Shown: positions 17,580-27,093, counted from the stretch's first letter. The stretch: 64,000 nucleotides of DNA from Empedobacter brevis_A (GCF_965118635.1 NZ_CBCPHV010000002.1:62001-126000), one strand, 5' to 3'. Notes: a model not told the origin generated them from the letters alone. Numbers and translations: made by a program.

Positions 17580-18449
17580 TTATTTTTCTTTTATGATTGG
17601 TCTGATTAAGCCTTCTTGTGCTACACTACATATCAATTCACCAGAACGATTGAATAAATTCCCTCTTGTAAAACCTCTTGTATCATTTGCACTTGGAGAT
17701 TCAATACTTACTAATATCCAATCATTTAAATTTGGTTCTCTATGAAACCAAATAGAATGATCTAAACTTGCCATTTGTGTATTTCCAAAATGTGCTTTAG
17801 AAGCATGAGGTTTAACAGCTGTAGACAATAAATTGTAATCCGAACTGTATGCGATTAATTGTTGTTTAATAGGTAAAGATAAATTCTTTGGAACATCGTT
17901 AAATGTTAACCAAACATTACTGAAATTTGGATAATCTTTTTTCTCAAAAGGATTGATTAACTCAACCGGTTTGAAATCTAAGGGACGTTCTGCTAAAACA
18001 AATCGCATAATAGATTTTGGTAAAATTGATCCAAATTGTTCAGCAACATCATTCCAACTCATTAATTCCTCGGGAGGAGTTACTAAAGGCATTTCTTCTT
18101 GATGTTCATAACCTTCTTGTTTTAATTGAAAAGAACAGGTCATGACAAAAATAGGAACATCATCTTGTTTTGCTGTAACAATGCGCGTGCTGAAACTTCC
18201 TCCATCTCGAAGATTTGCCACTTCGAAATAAATGGATTTTTCTAAATTTCCTGGTAAAATAAAATAGGAATGAAGAGAATGACAAAAACGATCTGTAGGA
18301 ACGGTTTGATAAGCTGCATGTAAAGCTTGACTCACAACTTGTCCTCCAAAAACATTCGGACTTCCCATAAAAGAACTTTCTCCTTTAAATAGATTTTCAT
18401 CTAATTTTTCAAGAGAAATTAATTCAATGAGTTCTTGAGTAGTTTTCAT
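17580..18449 (-). CDS. tesB: acyl-CoA thioesterase II (TesB)
   Basis: 289 residues, matching TesB length (about 286). It is a double-hotdog enzyme that hydrolyses acyl-CoA to fatty acid and CoA. Visible features: 'SPNVFGGQVVSQALHAAYQTVP' in the first hotdog, 'HSLHSYFILPG', and 'ASLDHSIWFHREPNLNDWILVSIESPSA' in the second with the catalytic Asp. It starts 7 bases after the stop of the nitronate monooxygenase gene, so the two form an operon. Confidence 0.92.
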   Translation of the reverse strand: MKTTQELIELISLEKLDENLFKGESSFMGSPNVFGGQVVSQALHAAYQTVPTDRFCHSLHSYFILPGNLEKSIYFEVANLRDGGSFSTRIVTAKQDDVPIFVMTCSFQLKQEGYEHQEEMPLVTPPEELMSWNDVAEQFGSILPKSIMRFVLAERPLDFKPVELINPFEKKDYPNFSNVWLTFNDVPKNLSLPIKQQLIAYSSDYNLLSTAVKPHASKAHFGNTQMASLDHSIWFHREPNLNDWILVSIESPSANDTRGFTRGNLFNRSGELICSVAQEGLIRPIIKEK

Positions 18450-18456
18450 TACTAAT

Positions 18457-19422
18457 TTAAAATTTCAAATTATTTAATTTTTGAACATTCTGTTCTAATG
18501 CAGATTTGTATTCTTTTTTCATTCGATTTATTAATTCTTTGGTTGAAATAATATCATGAATTCCAGAAACTCCCTGTCCAGCAGACCAAATATCTTTCCA
18601 TGCTTTGTGTCCTTCTCCACCAATTAATTTTGAAAAATCTTCTTCTTTCTTTTCGTCTAGATTAATTCCAGAATGAATAATACTTGGTTTTAGAAAATTG
18701 GCATTTACACCAGAAATTCCATCTGTATAAATTACATCTTCGAAGGTAGAATCGACTAACATCGTCTTATAATCTTGATCGGCAGAAGCTTCTTCTGTTG
18801 CAATAAAACGAGTTCCAATATAAGCAAAATCAGCTCCCATATTTTCAGCAGCTAAAATATCATTTCCATTATTCAATGCACCTGCTAATATTAAACATCC
18901 GTCATAAAAAGTACGAATATCATCAATTAACGCAAAAGGATTCGCTGTGCCAGCATGTCCACCTGCACCAGAAGCAACAGCAATAATTCCATCTACGCCA
19001 GCTTCTGCAGCTTTTTCTGCATGACGTTTTTTTATGACATCATGAAAAACTAATCCTCCATAACTATGAACAGCATCTACAACTTGTTTTACAGCGCCAA
19101 GCGAAGTAATAATAAGTGGTACTTTATATTTAGCACATAAGGCTAAATCGACTTCTAAACGAGGATTTGTTTTATTAACGATTAAATTCACTCCAAATGG
19201 AGCAGCTTTTTTTCCTGTTTCTTCTTCGTGTTTTTTCAATGCAGAAGTTACTTCGATTAACATTTGTTCGAAGTCTTCAACAGTTCGTCCATTTAAAGAA
19301 GGAAAAGTTCCGCAAACACCATTTTTACATGCTTCAATAACTAATTCAGTTCTAGAAACAAGAAACATTGGTGCAGTGATTAGAGGTAAATCTAAACTAT
19401 TTTTAAAATCATGTAAGTTCAT
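18457..19422 (-). CDS. nitronate monooxygenase (2-nitropropane dioxygenase family)
   Basis: 321 residues from the ATG at 19422; a TTG 33 bases upstream would add an unconvincing N-terminus. FMN-binding TIM barrel: 'PLITAPMFLVS' near the start, 'GVDGIIAVASGAGGHAGTANPF' with the AGGHAG phosphate/catalytic motif, 'LAGALNNGNDILAAENMGADFAYIGTRFIATEEA'. The family oxidises alkyl nitronates such as propionate-3-nitronate to aldehydes and nitrite; many close relatives are only annotated by similarity. First gene of a two-gene unit with tesB. Confidence 0.88.
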   Translation of the reverse strand: MNLHDFKNSLDLPLITAPMFLVSRTELVIEACKNGVCGTFPSLNGRTVEDFEQMLIEVTSALKKHEEETGKKAAPFGVNLIVNKTNPRLEVDLALCAKYKVPLIITSLGAVKQVVDAVHSYGGLVFHDVIKKRHAEKAAEAGVDGIIAVASGAGGHAGTANPFALIDDIRTFYDGCLILAGALNNGNDILAAENMGADFAYIGTRFIATEEASADQDYKTMLVDSTFEDVIYTDGISGVNANFLKPSIIHSGINLDEKKEEDFSKLIGGEGHKAWKDIWSAGQGVSGIHDIISTKELINRMKKEYKSALEQNVQKLNNLKF

Positions 19423-19603
19423 ACTAATTTTTTTTTGATGTGGTATAAGATGCAATATAAGGATAATTTGGAATTATAATCGACAAGTTTTTAATTCGAA
19501 AAATGAATTTAACGTTCTTTTATAAGATAAAATTGCTGATTGATTTGAAGAGTTTTTCAATGAAATTTAGAAAGGAAATCTCAAAAAAATATTTAACCTT
19601 TTT

Positions 19604-19625
19604 AATGTAAATTTTAAATTACATT
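19604..19625. promoter_or_regulatory. inverted repeat AATGTAA-N8-TTACATT, possible operator
   Basis: Perfect 7-base arms, 35 bases before the -7 element of the MATE exporter gene, so it would fall just upstream of the -33 region. Position and size suit a dimeric regulator site, but in AT-rich sequence it may be chance. Confidence 0.3.
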
Positions 19626-19659
19626 CTATTTTTTAAACAAAGAAGCAAAACCTTTGCTG

Positions 19660-19667
19660 TATCTTTG
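19660..19667 (+). promoter_or_regulatory. -7 promoter element (TATCTTTG) of the MATE gene
   Basis: Perfect TAnnTTTG match, 20 bases before the TTG start at 19688. Confidence 0.6.
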
Positions 19668-19687
19668 TAATTGTAAATAAAGAAAAA

Positions 19688-21139
19688 TTGAAATTAAAAG
19701 AACATTTAAGACGTAATATAAAATTAGCATTTCCAGTAATGATCACCCAAATGGGACAGATTTCTGTTAATATTATTGATAATATTATGGTTGGAGGTTT
19801 AGGAGGTAAATATGATAATATTGAAGATGAGGTTTTAGGAAAAACAGCTTTGGCAGCAGCTTCTTTAGGAAACTCATTGTTTTTTGCAGTGTTGGTATTT
19901 GCTTTCGGATTTAGTTTCGCTTTATCACCTTTGATCGCAGCAGAAGATGCGAAAGGAGATAAAAAAATGGCTGCGAGTTATTTTTCTCATAGTTTTGTTT
20001 TGAATGTTACTTTATCAATCGGATTATTTTTATTGATAACATTTCTAAAACCATTGATGTACTATATGGGGCAACCAGCAGATGTTATAGAAAAGTGTAT
20101 TCCTTATTTAACGATAATGACTTTTTCTATGATTCCATTGATGATTTTCCAAACATTTCGTCAATTATCAGAAGGTTTATCTTTAACAATTCCTGTTACA
20201 ATTGCAACTATTTTAAGTAATGTTGTTAATATATCTTTAAACTACGGATGGATTTATGGAAATTGGGGATTCCCACGTTTAGAAGTAGCTGGAGCAGCAT
20301 GGGGTACTTTTGTATCGCGTGTGGTTATGATGGTTTTCCTTGTAGTAGTGTTAATGAATTTTAAAAAGACGAAGTCAGTTTTAAAAAATGTTCAATTCAA
20401 AGTGAGTGATTTTAAAAAGGTTATTTTTAGAAAAATTATAGGAATAGGAATTCCAACTGCTTTAATATCTTTTTTCGAAATGAGCGCATTCTCTTTAGCA
20501 GCATTTGTTTGCGGTTATACATTTACAAACTCTATTGCAGATCAAGAATTAGCAAAAGTCAATTTAGCAGCGCATCAAATAGCAATAAGTCTTGCTTCAA
20601 CAACTTTTATGATGTGTACAGGAATAGGTGTTGCAGCAACAGTAAGAATAGGGAATCAATTAGGTTTAAGAGATTATAAAACGTTACGAGAAGCAGGTTG
20701 GTCTTGCATTTTAATGGTTCTATCATTCATGATTTTATTTGGAATCTTATTTATTGTTTTCCGTTATCAATTACCAACTATTTATTTAGACAATCCAGAT
20801 GTTATAAACTTAGCCGCTTCATTATTAATTATTGCATCACTTTTCCAAATGTCAGATGGTGTACAATTAGTTATTTTAGGAGCTTTAAGAGGTATGACAG
20901 ATGTTAAAATACCATCAATTCTAACCTTTGTATCATATTGGTTAATTGCAATTCCAATTGGTGTTGTGTTAGCAATTGTATTCGAAATGCGAGCATTTGG
21001 AATGTGGATAGGATTAGGAATAGGCTTAACAGCTTCAGCCGTCTTTTTGTTAATTAGATATAATCAACAAACAAAAAAAATGATCAAAGAAAATCCTGAT
21101 GCTGAGATAATTTTAGAAGATAAATTAAAAAACATATAG
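19688..21139 (+). CDS. MATE family multidrug/Na+ efflux transporter
   Basis: 483 residues with about 12 hydrophobic spans. The family start pattern is clear ('KLAFPVMITQMGQISVNIIDNIMVGGLGG'), with the duplicated second half beginning near residue 245 ('KIIGIGIPTALISFFEMSAFSLAAF'). MATE proteins export cationic drugs, flavonoids or other toxic compounds in exchange for Na+ or H+. The start is a TTG, consistent with the promoter element 20 bases upstream and with the family N-terminus. A small acidic protein gene follows 2 bases after the stop. Confidence 0.9.
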   Translation: MKLKEHLRRNIKLAFPVMITQMGQISVNIIDNIMVGGLGGKYDNIEDEVLGKTALAAASLGNSLFFAVLVFAFGFSFALSPLIAAEDAKGDKKMAASYFSHSFVLNVTLSIGLFLLITFLKPLMYYMGQPADVIEKCIPYLTIMTFSMIPLMIFQTFRQLSEGLSLTIPVTIATILSNVVNISLNYGWIYGNWGFPRLEVAGAAWGTFVSRVVMMVFLVVVLMNFKKTKSVLKNVQFKVSDFKKVIFRKIIGIGIPTALISFFEMSAFSLAAFVCGYTFTNSIADQELAKVNLAAHQIAISLASTTFMMCTGIGVAATVRIGNQLGLRDYKTLREAGWSCILMVLSFMILFGILFIVFRYQLPTIYLDNPDVINLAASLLIIASLFQMSDGVQLVILGALRGMTDVKIPSILTFVSYWLIAIPIGVVLAIVFEMRAFGMWIGLGIGLTASAVFLLIRYNQQTKKMIKENPDAEIILEDKLKNI

Positions 21140-21141
21140 AA

Positions 21142-21381
21142 ATGGAATTACCAAAATTTTTATTGGCAGATAATTCAATAATGCCAGATAAGATCTTTAT
21201 TTTACATACAGATTATCCACGTTTTTTATTAGATGTAGAAACAGATGATATTGAATGGTTCGAAGATATTTCTGAAGAAGAAGATAACGAAGAATTTAAT
21301 ACTGAAATAGCTAATTTAATTGAAGACGCTTTAGATTTCTACGATCAAGAAATGTCTTTATTAAACGAAGACGAAGAATAA
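21142..21381 (+). CDS. small acidic hypothetical protein
   Basis: 79 residues of which roughly a third are Asp or Glu, concentrated in the second half ('ISEEEDNEEFNTE', 'LLNEDEE'). The first half contains 'KIFILHTDYPRFLLDVETDDIEWFED'. No signal or membrane span. It starts 2 bases after the MATE stop, so it is cotranscribed and probably translationally coupled. I do not recognise the family. The tight coupling suggests a conserved gene rather than noise. Confidence 0.65.
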   Translation: MELPKFLLADNSIMPDKIFILHTDYPRFLLDVETDDIEWFEDISEEEDNEEFNTEIANLIEDALDFYDQEMSLLNEDEE

Positions 21382-21502
21382 GTCTTAAATAAATAAAATT
21401 TCCATATTTTTATTAGTGTAAGAATTACACTAAAATAATTTTATATTCTTGCATAATAATTTTTTTATTCTTATTTTGCAATTAAGAAAATTATTCAAAA
21501 CC

Positions 21503-23278
21503 ATGGAAATAAAAAGATTATTTGATTTTCCACAAAATCAATTAGAAAATAATCCTCGAGAAGATTCATTAGTGTCTAAAGTAAACGGAACTTGGGTCAA
21601 AACATCTACACAAGAATACGTTGGCAAAGCAAATGCATTTAGTCGAGGATTATTACAATTAGGAATCAAGCCAGAAGATAAAATTGCAATTGTAACTTCA
21701 ACTAATCGTACCGAATGGAATATTTGTGATATCGGTATACAGCAAGTTGGTGCGATTTCTGTTCCGTTATATCCAACACTTTCCGAAGACGATTTTGATT
21801 ATATATTAAACAATGCTGAATGTAAGTTTATCATTGTTTCTGATAAAAGTTTATATGACACAGTTGCTGCTGTAAAAGATAAAGTGTCAACATTAGTTGG
21901 TATTTATAGCTTTGATGAAATTGCAGGAGTTCCAAATTATAAAGAAATTCTAGATTTAGGTGAAGATAATTCTACTCAACACGAAGTCGATAGTCTAAAA
22001 GATATTATAAAAGCTTCTGATATTGCAACTCTAATTTACACATCTGGAACTACAGGAAGACCTAAGGGCGTTGTGTTAACGCACGAAAATATTGTATCGG
22101 ATGTGTTAATGTCTGTGGATCGTATTCCAGATTTTCCAAAAAATGCGATAGCATTAAGTTTTCTTCCAATTAATCACGTTTTCGAACGTATGCTGATCTA
22201 TTTATACCAACATTTAAATATTGGGATTTGGTATGCAGAAAGTATCGAAAAATTAGGCGATAATATGAAAGAGGTAAAACCTCACGTAATGACGGTTGTT
22301 CCTCGTTTGGTAGAAAAAGTTTACGATAAAATATACAATACTGGAGCTTCAGCTGGTGGACTTAAAACGAAAATTTTTATGTGGGCTTTAAGTCTTGTTG
22401 AAGATTATGATCCATATAATCCAAAAGGTGGATTGTTTGGTTTGAAATATTCGATTGCAAAAAGTTTAGTTTTCAATAAATGGAAAGAAGGAGTTGGAGG
22501 TAATTTGGTTTGTATGGTTTCAGGATCAGCTCCATTAGCTCCACGACTTAATCATATTTTTTGGGGTGCTGGAATTCCAATTTTAGAAGGTTATGGTTTA
22601 ACAGAAACTTCTCCTGTAATCTCGGTAAACTGCATGAAAAAAGAAGGTTTTGGAATTGGAACTGTTGGTGCACCATTAAAAGGTGTTGAAGTGAAAATTG
22701 CTGAAGATGGAGAAATTTTAGTAAAAGGACCAAATGTAACCCAAGGTTATTACAAAGATCCTGAAAAAACTGCAGAAGCTTTTACGCCAGATGGATTCTT
22801 TAAAACAGGAGATATTGGTGTTTTAGAAAGAGGTTTGTTAAAAATTACGGATCGTAAAAAAGAAATGTTTAAGACATCTGGTGGAAAATATATTGCACCA
22901 CAAATCATTGAGAACAAATTCAAAGAATCACGATTTATTGATCAGATAATGGTTGTTGGAGAAGGGGAGAAAATGCCTTGTGCGATAATTCAACCAAATT
23001 TTCAAGTATTAAAAGATTATTTACAAATCAAAGAAATTGCAGAGCCATCTACTAATGTTGGGTTGATAAGTGAACCATCTATTTTAAACGTTATTGGTCG
23101 TGAAATTGAAAAAATGAATAAAGGTTTAGGGCATTGGGAACAAATTAAGAAATTTGAACTAACTCCTGAAGAATGGACAATTGATGACGGGTTACTAACA
23201 CCAACTTTAAAGCTGAAACGTAAAAATGTATTACTAAAATACCAAGATTTATACAATAAACTATACGATAAGAAATAA
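21503..23278 (+). CDS. AMP-dependent long-chain acyl-CoA synthetase
   Basis: 591 residues from the ATG at 21503; a TTG 54 bases upstream would add a hydrophobic stretch not typical of this family. ANL superfamily motifs are complete: 'YTSGTTGRPKGVVLTH' (P-loop), 'GYGLTETSPV', 'FKTGDIG' and 'ITDRKKEMFKTSGGKYIAP' (hinge and catalytic Lys region). It activates fatty acids to acyl-CoA through an acyl-adenylate. Length and motif types match the FadD15/long-chain group common in Bacteroidetes. Ended by a strong bidirectional terminator. Confidence 0.92.
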   Translation: MEIKRLFDFPQNQLENNPREDSLVSKVNGTWVKTSTQEYVGKANAFSRGLLQLGIKPEDKIAIVTSTNRTEWNICDIGIQQVGAISVPLYPTLSEDDFDYILNNAECKFIIVSDKSLYDTVAAVKDKVSTLVGIYSFDEIAGVPNYKEILDLGEDNSTQHEVDSLKDIIKASDIATLIYTSGTTGRPKGVVLTHENIVSDVLMSVDRIPDFPKNAIALSFLPINHVFERMLIYLYQHLNIGIWYAESIEKLGDNMKEVKPHVMTVVPRLVEKVYDKIYNTGASAGGLKTKIFMWALSLVEDYDPYNPKGGLFGLKYSIAKSLVFNKWKEGVGGNLVCMVSGSAPLAPRLNHIFWGAGIPILEGYGLTETSPVISVNCMKKEGFGIGTVGAPLKGVEVKIAEDGEILVKGPNVTQGYYKDPEKTAEAFTPDGFFKTGDIGVLERGLLKITDRKKEMFKTSGGKYIAPQIIENKFKESRFIDQIMVVGEGEKMPCAIIQPNFQVLKDYLQIKEIAEPSTNVGLISEPSILNVIGREIEKMNKGLGHWEQIKKFELTPEEWTIDDGLLTPTLKLKRKNVLLKYQDLYNKLYDKK

Positions 23279-23312
23279 AAAAAATCCCTTCAATTTTGAA
23301 GGGATTTTTTTT
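23279..23312. terminator. bidirectional intrinsic terminator
   Basis: Hairpin AATCCCTTCAA-TT-TTGAAGGGATT with A and T tracts on either side, between convergent genes. Confidence 0.9.
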
Positions 23313-23321
23313 ATTAATTTT

Positions 23322-24011
23322 TTAATCTCGTCGTCCGCCTAGAGCCATCATTACGAAATAAAGTAATTGTGCTAAAGAACCAATTGCTGCTACAACATAT
23401 GTTCTTGCAGCCCATTTCAATGAATCTTTTGCACCTTCATATTCATTTGGCATCACCATATTGTTTCCTTTTAACCAAGCTAATGCGCGGTTAGAAGCAT
23501 CATATTCTACTGGTAAAGTAACAAAAGCAAAAATTGTTGTTACTGCAAACAAAAAAATACCAATCCATAACAAAGTAGCATTTTTAGAAGAAGCCATCAC
23601 AATTAATCCTAGCATTAAAATCCATTGATTCAATCGCGAAGCAATATTTACCATTGGAACCATTTTCGAACGTAATTGCAACATATTATACCCAACAGCA
23701 TGTTGTACAGCATGTCCACATTCGTGCGCAGCAACTGCTGCAGCAGCAGCATTACGTTCATGATAAACAACTTCTGATAAATTTACTGTTTTGTCACCTG
23801 GATTATAATGGTCAGTCAATTGTCCTGGAGTAGAAATAACACGAACATCATGAATATTATTGTCAGAAAGCATTTTTTCTGCAATTTCTTTTCCTGACAT
23901 TCCATTTGCCAAATGTACTTTCGAATAATGTTTAAATTTACTTTGCAGTCGGTTGCTAACAAACCAACTAATCAACATAAATAACCCAATAATAATGTAA
24001 TAACCTGTCAT
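23322..24011 (-). CDS. zinc metallopeptidase, YugP (DUF2268/peptidase M-like) family
   Basis: 229 residues, matching YugP-type membrane metallopeptidases. An N-terminal membrane span (about 3-20) precedes 'SGKEIAEKML', the pattern 'VVYHERNAAAAAVAAHECGHAVQHAVGYN' with the HEXXH-type zinc motif HECGH, and further spans near 125-170 and 205-225. The substrate is unknown. Divergent from the acetyltransferase gene at 24215. Confidence 0.88.
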   Translation of the reverse strand: MTGYYIIIGLFMLISWFVSNRLQSKFKHYSKVHLANGMSGKEIAEKMLSDNNIHDVRVISTPGQLTDHYNPGDKTVNLSEVVYHERNAAAAAVAAHECGHAVQHAVGYNMLQLRSKMVPMVNIASRLNQWILMLGLIVMASSKNATLLWIGIFLFAVTTIFAFVTLPVEYDASNRALAWLKGNNMVMPNEYEGAKDSLKWAARTYVVAAIGSLAQLLYFVMMALGGRRD

Positions 24012-24086
24012 CTATTTTTATTTTATTTTTTAATCATTTTTAATATCATTTAAATTTCAAAAAGTATTCCAATAAGTGAATAGGGA

Positions 24087-24094
24087 CAAAAATA
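24087..24094 (-). promoter_or_regulatory. possible -7 element (TATTTTTG) of the YugP-like gene
   Basis: TAnnTTTG match on the minus strand, 75 bases upstream of the ATG at 24011, giving a leader of about 70 bases. Confidence 0.4.
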
Positions 24095-24200
24095 ACAGAA
24101 AAGTTGATTTTTTGTCAGATTTCTGCATTAAATCATATAAAAAAAAGGAATAAACTGACATTTTACTTAAAAATTTTTGAATTGAAATTGCAAAACTTAC

Positions 24201-24208
24201 TACCTTTG
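24201..24208 (+). promoter_or_regulatory. -7 promoter element (TACCTTTG), leaderless configuration
   Basis: Perfect TAnnTTTG match ending 6 bases before the ATG at 24215, so transcription should begin at or within a few bases of the start codon. Confidence 0.6.
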
Positions 24209-24214
24209 CCAGCT

Positions 24215-25339
24215 ATGAGTATTCGCATAAAAGAAGTACAATCTAAACGCGATTTGGAAGCATTTATTAAGTTTCCAATGAATTTGTATAAGGATAATCA
24301 ATATTATGTACCGCCCTTTATTAACGAGGAAAAGGAAACATTAGATGTTTCAAAAAATCCTGTTTTTAAAGATGCTGAAGCGCGCTATTTTTTGGCTGAA
24401 AAAGATGGAAAAATAGTTGGACGAGTTGCTGCAATTATTAATTGGCAAGAAGTCAATAAACAAGAAAAACGTAAAATGCGTTTTGGTTGGTTTGATATGA
24501 TTGATGATATTGAAGTAACGAAAGCACTTTTGGCTAAAGTTGAAGAAATTGGTAAAGAAAATCAATTAGAATATATTGAAGGACCAGTTGGTTTTTCGAA
24601 TTTGGAGAAAGCAGGAATGTTAACGCTAGGATTCGATAAATTAGCAACAATGGTCGGTTTGTATAATTTTTCGTACTATTCAAAGCATTTAGAATCATTG
24701 GATTTTGAAATGGCGAATGAATGGGTAGAGTATGAATTGTATGCACCGACAGAATTACCAGAAAAAGTAATCAAGTTTAATAAAATTATTCGTGAACGTT
24801 ATAAATTACGAGAATTAAAGTTTACAAAAACTTCAGAAATTCTTCCGTATGTAGACGAAATGTTTGATTTGTTAGACAAAACTTACAGTGAATTGGATAC
24901 ATATGTTCCGATTGCAGATTACCAAATTGAATATTACAAAAAGAAATATATTCCGTTTATCAATCCTGATTTTGTAAATTGTATTGTAGATGAAAACGGG
25001 AAAATGGTTTCGTTTGCAATTACAATGCCTTCTTATTCGAAAGCGATGCAAAAAGTAAAAGGTAAAATTTTTCCTTTTGGTTGGTGGCACTTAATGAAAG
25101 CAAGTAAGAATAACGATTCTGCTCAATTTTATCTAATAGGAATTGATCCAAAATTTCAAGGAAAAGGAGTTACAGCACTTATTTTTAATGCTATGTTTGA
25201 TACTTTTAAACGCAATGGAATCAAGTTTTTGGAAACAAATCCAGAATTAGCAGACAACGAAAGCATTCAAGTTTTATGGAAAGCTTATGATCCTGTGAAT
25301 CATAAACGTCGTAAAACATTTAGAAAATCAATTCAATAA
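24215..25339 (+). CDS. GNAT-fold N-acetyltransferase-like protein
   Basis: 374 residues from the ATG at 24215; the frame is open upstream for 37 codons, but the promoter element overlaps that region, so it is not coding. N-terminal part has 'SKRDLEAFIKFPMNLYKDNQYYVPPF', then 'ARYFLAEKDGKIVGRVAAIIN' (GNAT beta strands), and near the C-terminus 'FYLIGIDPKFQGKGVTALIFNAMFDTFKRNGI', the acetyl-CoA-binding motif A. This type of large GNAT protein is widespread in Bacteroidetes without known substrate. The next gene starts 9 bases downstream. Confidence 0.82.
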   Translation: MSIRIKEVQSKRDLEAFIKFPMNLYKDNQYYVPPFINEEKETLDVSKNPVFKDAEARYFLAEKDGKIVGRVAAIINWQEVNKQEKRKMRFGWFDMIDDIEVTKALLAKVEEIGKENQLEYIEGPVGFSNLEKAGMLTLGFDKLATMVGLYNFSYYSKHLESLDFEMANEWVEYELYAPTELPEKVIKFNKIIRERYKLRELKFTKTSEILPYVDEMFDLLDKTYSELDTYVPIADYQIEYYKKKYIPFINPDFVNCIVDENGKMVSFAITMPSYSKAMQKVKGKIFPFGWWHLMKASKNNDSAQFYLIGIDPKFQGKGVTALIFNAMFDTFKRNGIKFLETNPELADNESIQVLWKAYDPVNHKRRKTFRKSIQ

Positions 25340-25348
25340 AATAATCAA

Positions 25349-26506
25349 ATGTTTGATATTCATCAATTAGAGAAAGATTATTCGACTTTCAGACAAGAAG
25401 GTTTCGATGCGAAATGGTTAAATTTTGAAGAATTAAATCGATATTTTTCTTCAAAATCATTTCAAAAAGAACAAGTTGGAACATCTTTTTTAGGAAACGA
25501 AATTTACAAGTTAAGTTTCGGAACAGGAAAAAAACGATTATTAATTTGGTCTCAAATGCACGGAAATGAATCTTCTGGAACGCGCGCAATGTTTGATGTA
25601 ATTAATTTTTTTGAACAAAAATCAGAATTAGCTCAAATTATTTTATCTCAATTGACAATTGATTTTATTCCAATGTTAAATCCTGATGGAGCAAATGTTA
25701 ATACACGTCGAAATGCAATTGGAATTGATATTAACCGTGATTTTTTAGCAAAAGAATCAACTGAAATTCATGTTTTATTGAATCAAGTAGAAAAAGGAAA
25801 TTATCAAACTTTGTTTAATTTGCATGATCAACGTACAATATTTAATGTTGGACAAACAGCAAAACCTGCAACGCTTTCTTTTTTGGCTCCTTCTTATAAT
25901 ATTGAAGAAGAGGTGAACGAAGTTCGCGAAAAAACAATGGGAATTATTCAAGTGATGAATACAGAATTGCAAAAAGTAATTCCAGGACATGTAGGTCGTT
26001 ATACATCAGAATTTTATCCGATGTCAACAGGAGATAATTTCACGAAAATGGGTTATCCTTGTGTATTATTTGAAGCAGGACATTTTCCGAATGATTATCA
26101 ACGAAATACAACAAGAAAATATAATGCATTGGCTATTTTAGCAGGATTGAATGCTTTAGCAACGCAAGAAAAATTTCCGTTTGATGAATATTTGTTAATT
26201 CCTCAAAATGGACAAAAATATTTAGATGTAATTATTCATAATGTTCAAATTCAGAATGGTGAACATTCATCGATTGTTGATTTGGGAATATATTTTGAAG
26301 ATGAATACAACGAGAAAAATAATTCGGTAGAACAAATTGCCAAAATTATTGAAATTGGTGATTTGCGAAAATTTATTGGTCATCTCGAAATAGATGCTAA
26401 AAAACAAATTTACAAAGGAATAATTAAAAATTATCCTTTGTTGAATCAATTGGCGACTTTCGAAATTGGTTCAATAAAGATTAAAAATGGTCAAATCATT
26501 GCATAA
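25349..26506 (+). CDS. M14-type zinc carboxypeptidase family protein
   Basis: 385 residues. Zinc and substrate motifs of the M14 fold are seen: 'SQMHGNESSGTRAM' near residue 70 (zinc His and Glu), 'FIPMLNPDGANVNTRRNAIGIDINRDF', 'LFNLHDQ' (third zinc His) and 'PCVLFEAGHFPND' with a candidate catalytic Glu. No signal peptide, so it is cytoplasmic, unlike secreted digestive carboxypeptidases. Probably trims peptides or amides inside the cell. Cotranscribed with the preceding GNAT gene. Confidence 0.85.
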   Translation: MFDIHQLEKDYSTFRQEGFDAKWLNFEELNRYFSSKSFQKEQVGTSFLGNEIYKLSFGTGKKRLLIWSQMHGNESSGTRAMFDVINFFEQKSELAQIILSQLTIDFIPMLNPDGANVNTRRNAIGIDINRDFLAKESTEIHVLLNQVEKGNYQTLFNLHDQRTIFNVGQTAKPATLSFLAPSYNIEEEVNEVREKTMGIIQVMNTELQKVIPGHVGRYTSEFYPMSTGDNFTKMGYPCVLFEAGHFPNDYQRNTTRKYNALAILAGLNALATQEKFPFDEYLLIPQNGQKYLDVIIHNVQIQNGEHSSIVDLGIYFEDEYNEKNNSVEQIAKIIEIGDLRKFIGHLEIDAKKQIYKGIIKNYPLLNQLATFEIGSIKIKNGQIIA

Positions 26507-26541
26507 TTATTGTTACATTTAAACCTTAAACTCGAAATTAA

Positions 26542-27093
26542 ATGAAAAAAATATTGGCTATTGCCTTTGTAGCAATGTTAGGATTTTCAACACAATCTTT
26601 TGCTCAGAATAAAGTATTGAATCGTACAATTACAGCTGAAAATGGAAAGAAAATGTTGACAGGAGAATTCAATAGAAAAGCTTTAGAAAAAGATGATTTT
26701 AAAGAATGGTATCATTCCGAATATGATTCTTATGAAGTTGAAAAAAGTAAATTGAAATCAATCAAAAATTTACGCAACTATCGCTTAGAAGTTTTTGTAG
26801 GAACTTGGTGTCCTGATTCGCGTCGAGAATTACCACGTTTGTACAAAATTTTAGACGAAATCAAATTTCCTCAAAATAGATTAAAAGTGATTGGTGTAAA
26901 CCGTCAAAAGAAAAGCTTTTATGGCGAAGAAATGAATAAAAATATAACACACGTTCCAACAATTATTGTTTATAATAATAAAAAAGAAGAAGTAGGAAGA
27001 ATTGTAGAATCTCCTGTTTCTGGATATTTGGAAGAAGATTTGGCACAGATTGTGAATGGTACGCCATTGACACCAAATTATGCAAATGAATAA
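26542..27093 (+). CDS. secreted thioredoxin-fold protein with single active-site cysteine
   Basis: 183 residues with a Sec signal ('ILAIAFVAMLGFSTQSFAQ'). The thioredoxin-like active site is 'VGTWCPDSRRELPRLYKIL' with Cys at residue 90 but Ser in place of the second Cys of CXXC. 'NITHVPTIIVYNNKKEEVGRIVE' supplies the cis-proline (TxxHVPT) and later strands. A one-cysteine site suggests monothiol chemistry or binding rather than a dithiol reductase. It overlaps the next gene by 14 bases. Confidence 0.82.
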   Translation: MKKILAIAFVAMLGFSTQSFAQNKVLNRTITAENGKKMLTGEFNRKALEKDDFKEWYHSEYDSYEVEKSKLKSIKNLRNYRLEVFVGTWCPDSRRELPRLYKILDEIKFPQNRLKVIGVNRQKKSFYGEEMNKNITHVPTIIVYNNKKEEVGRIVESPVSGYLEEDLAQIVNGTPLTPNYANE

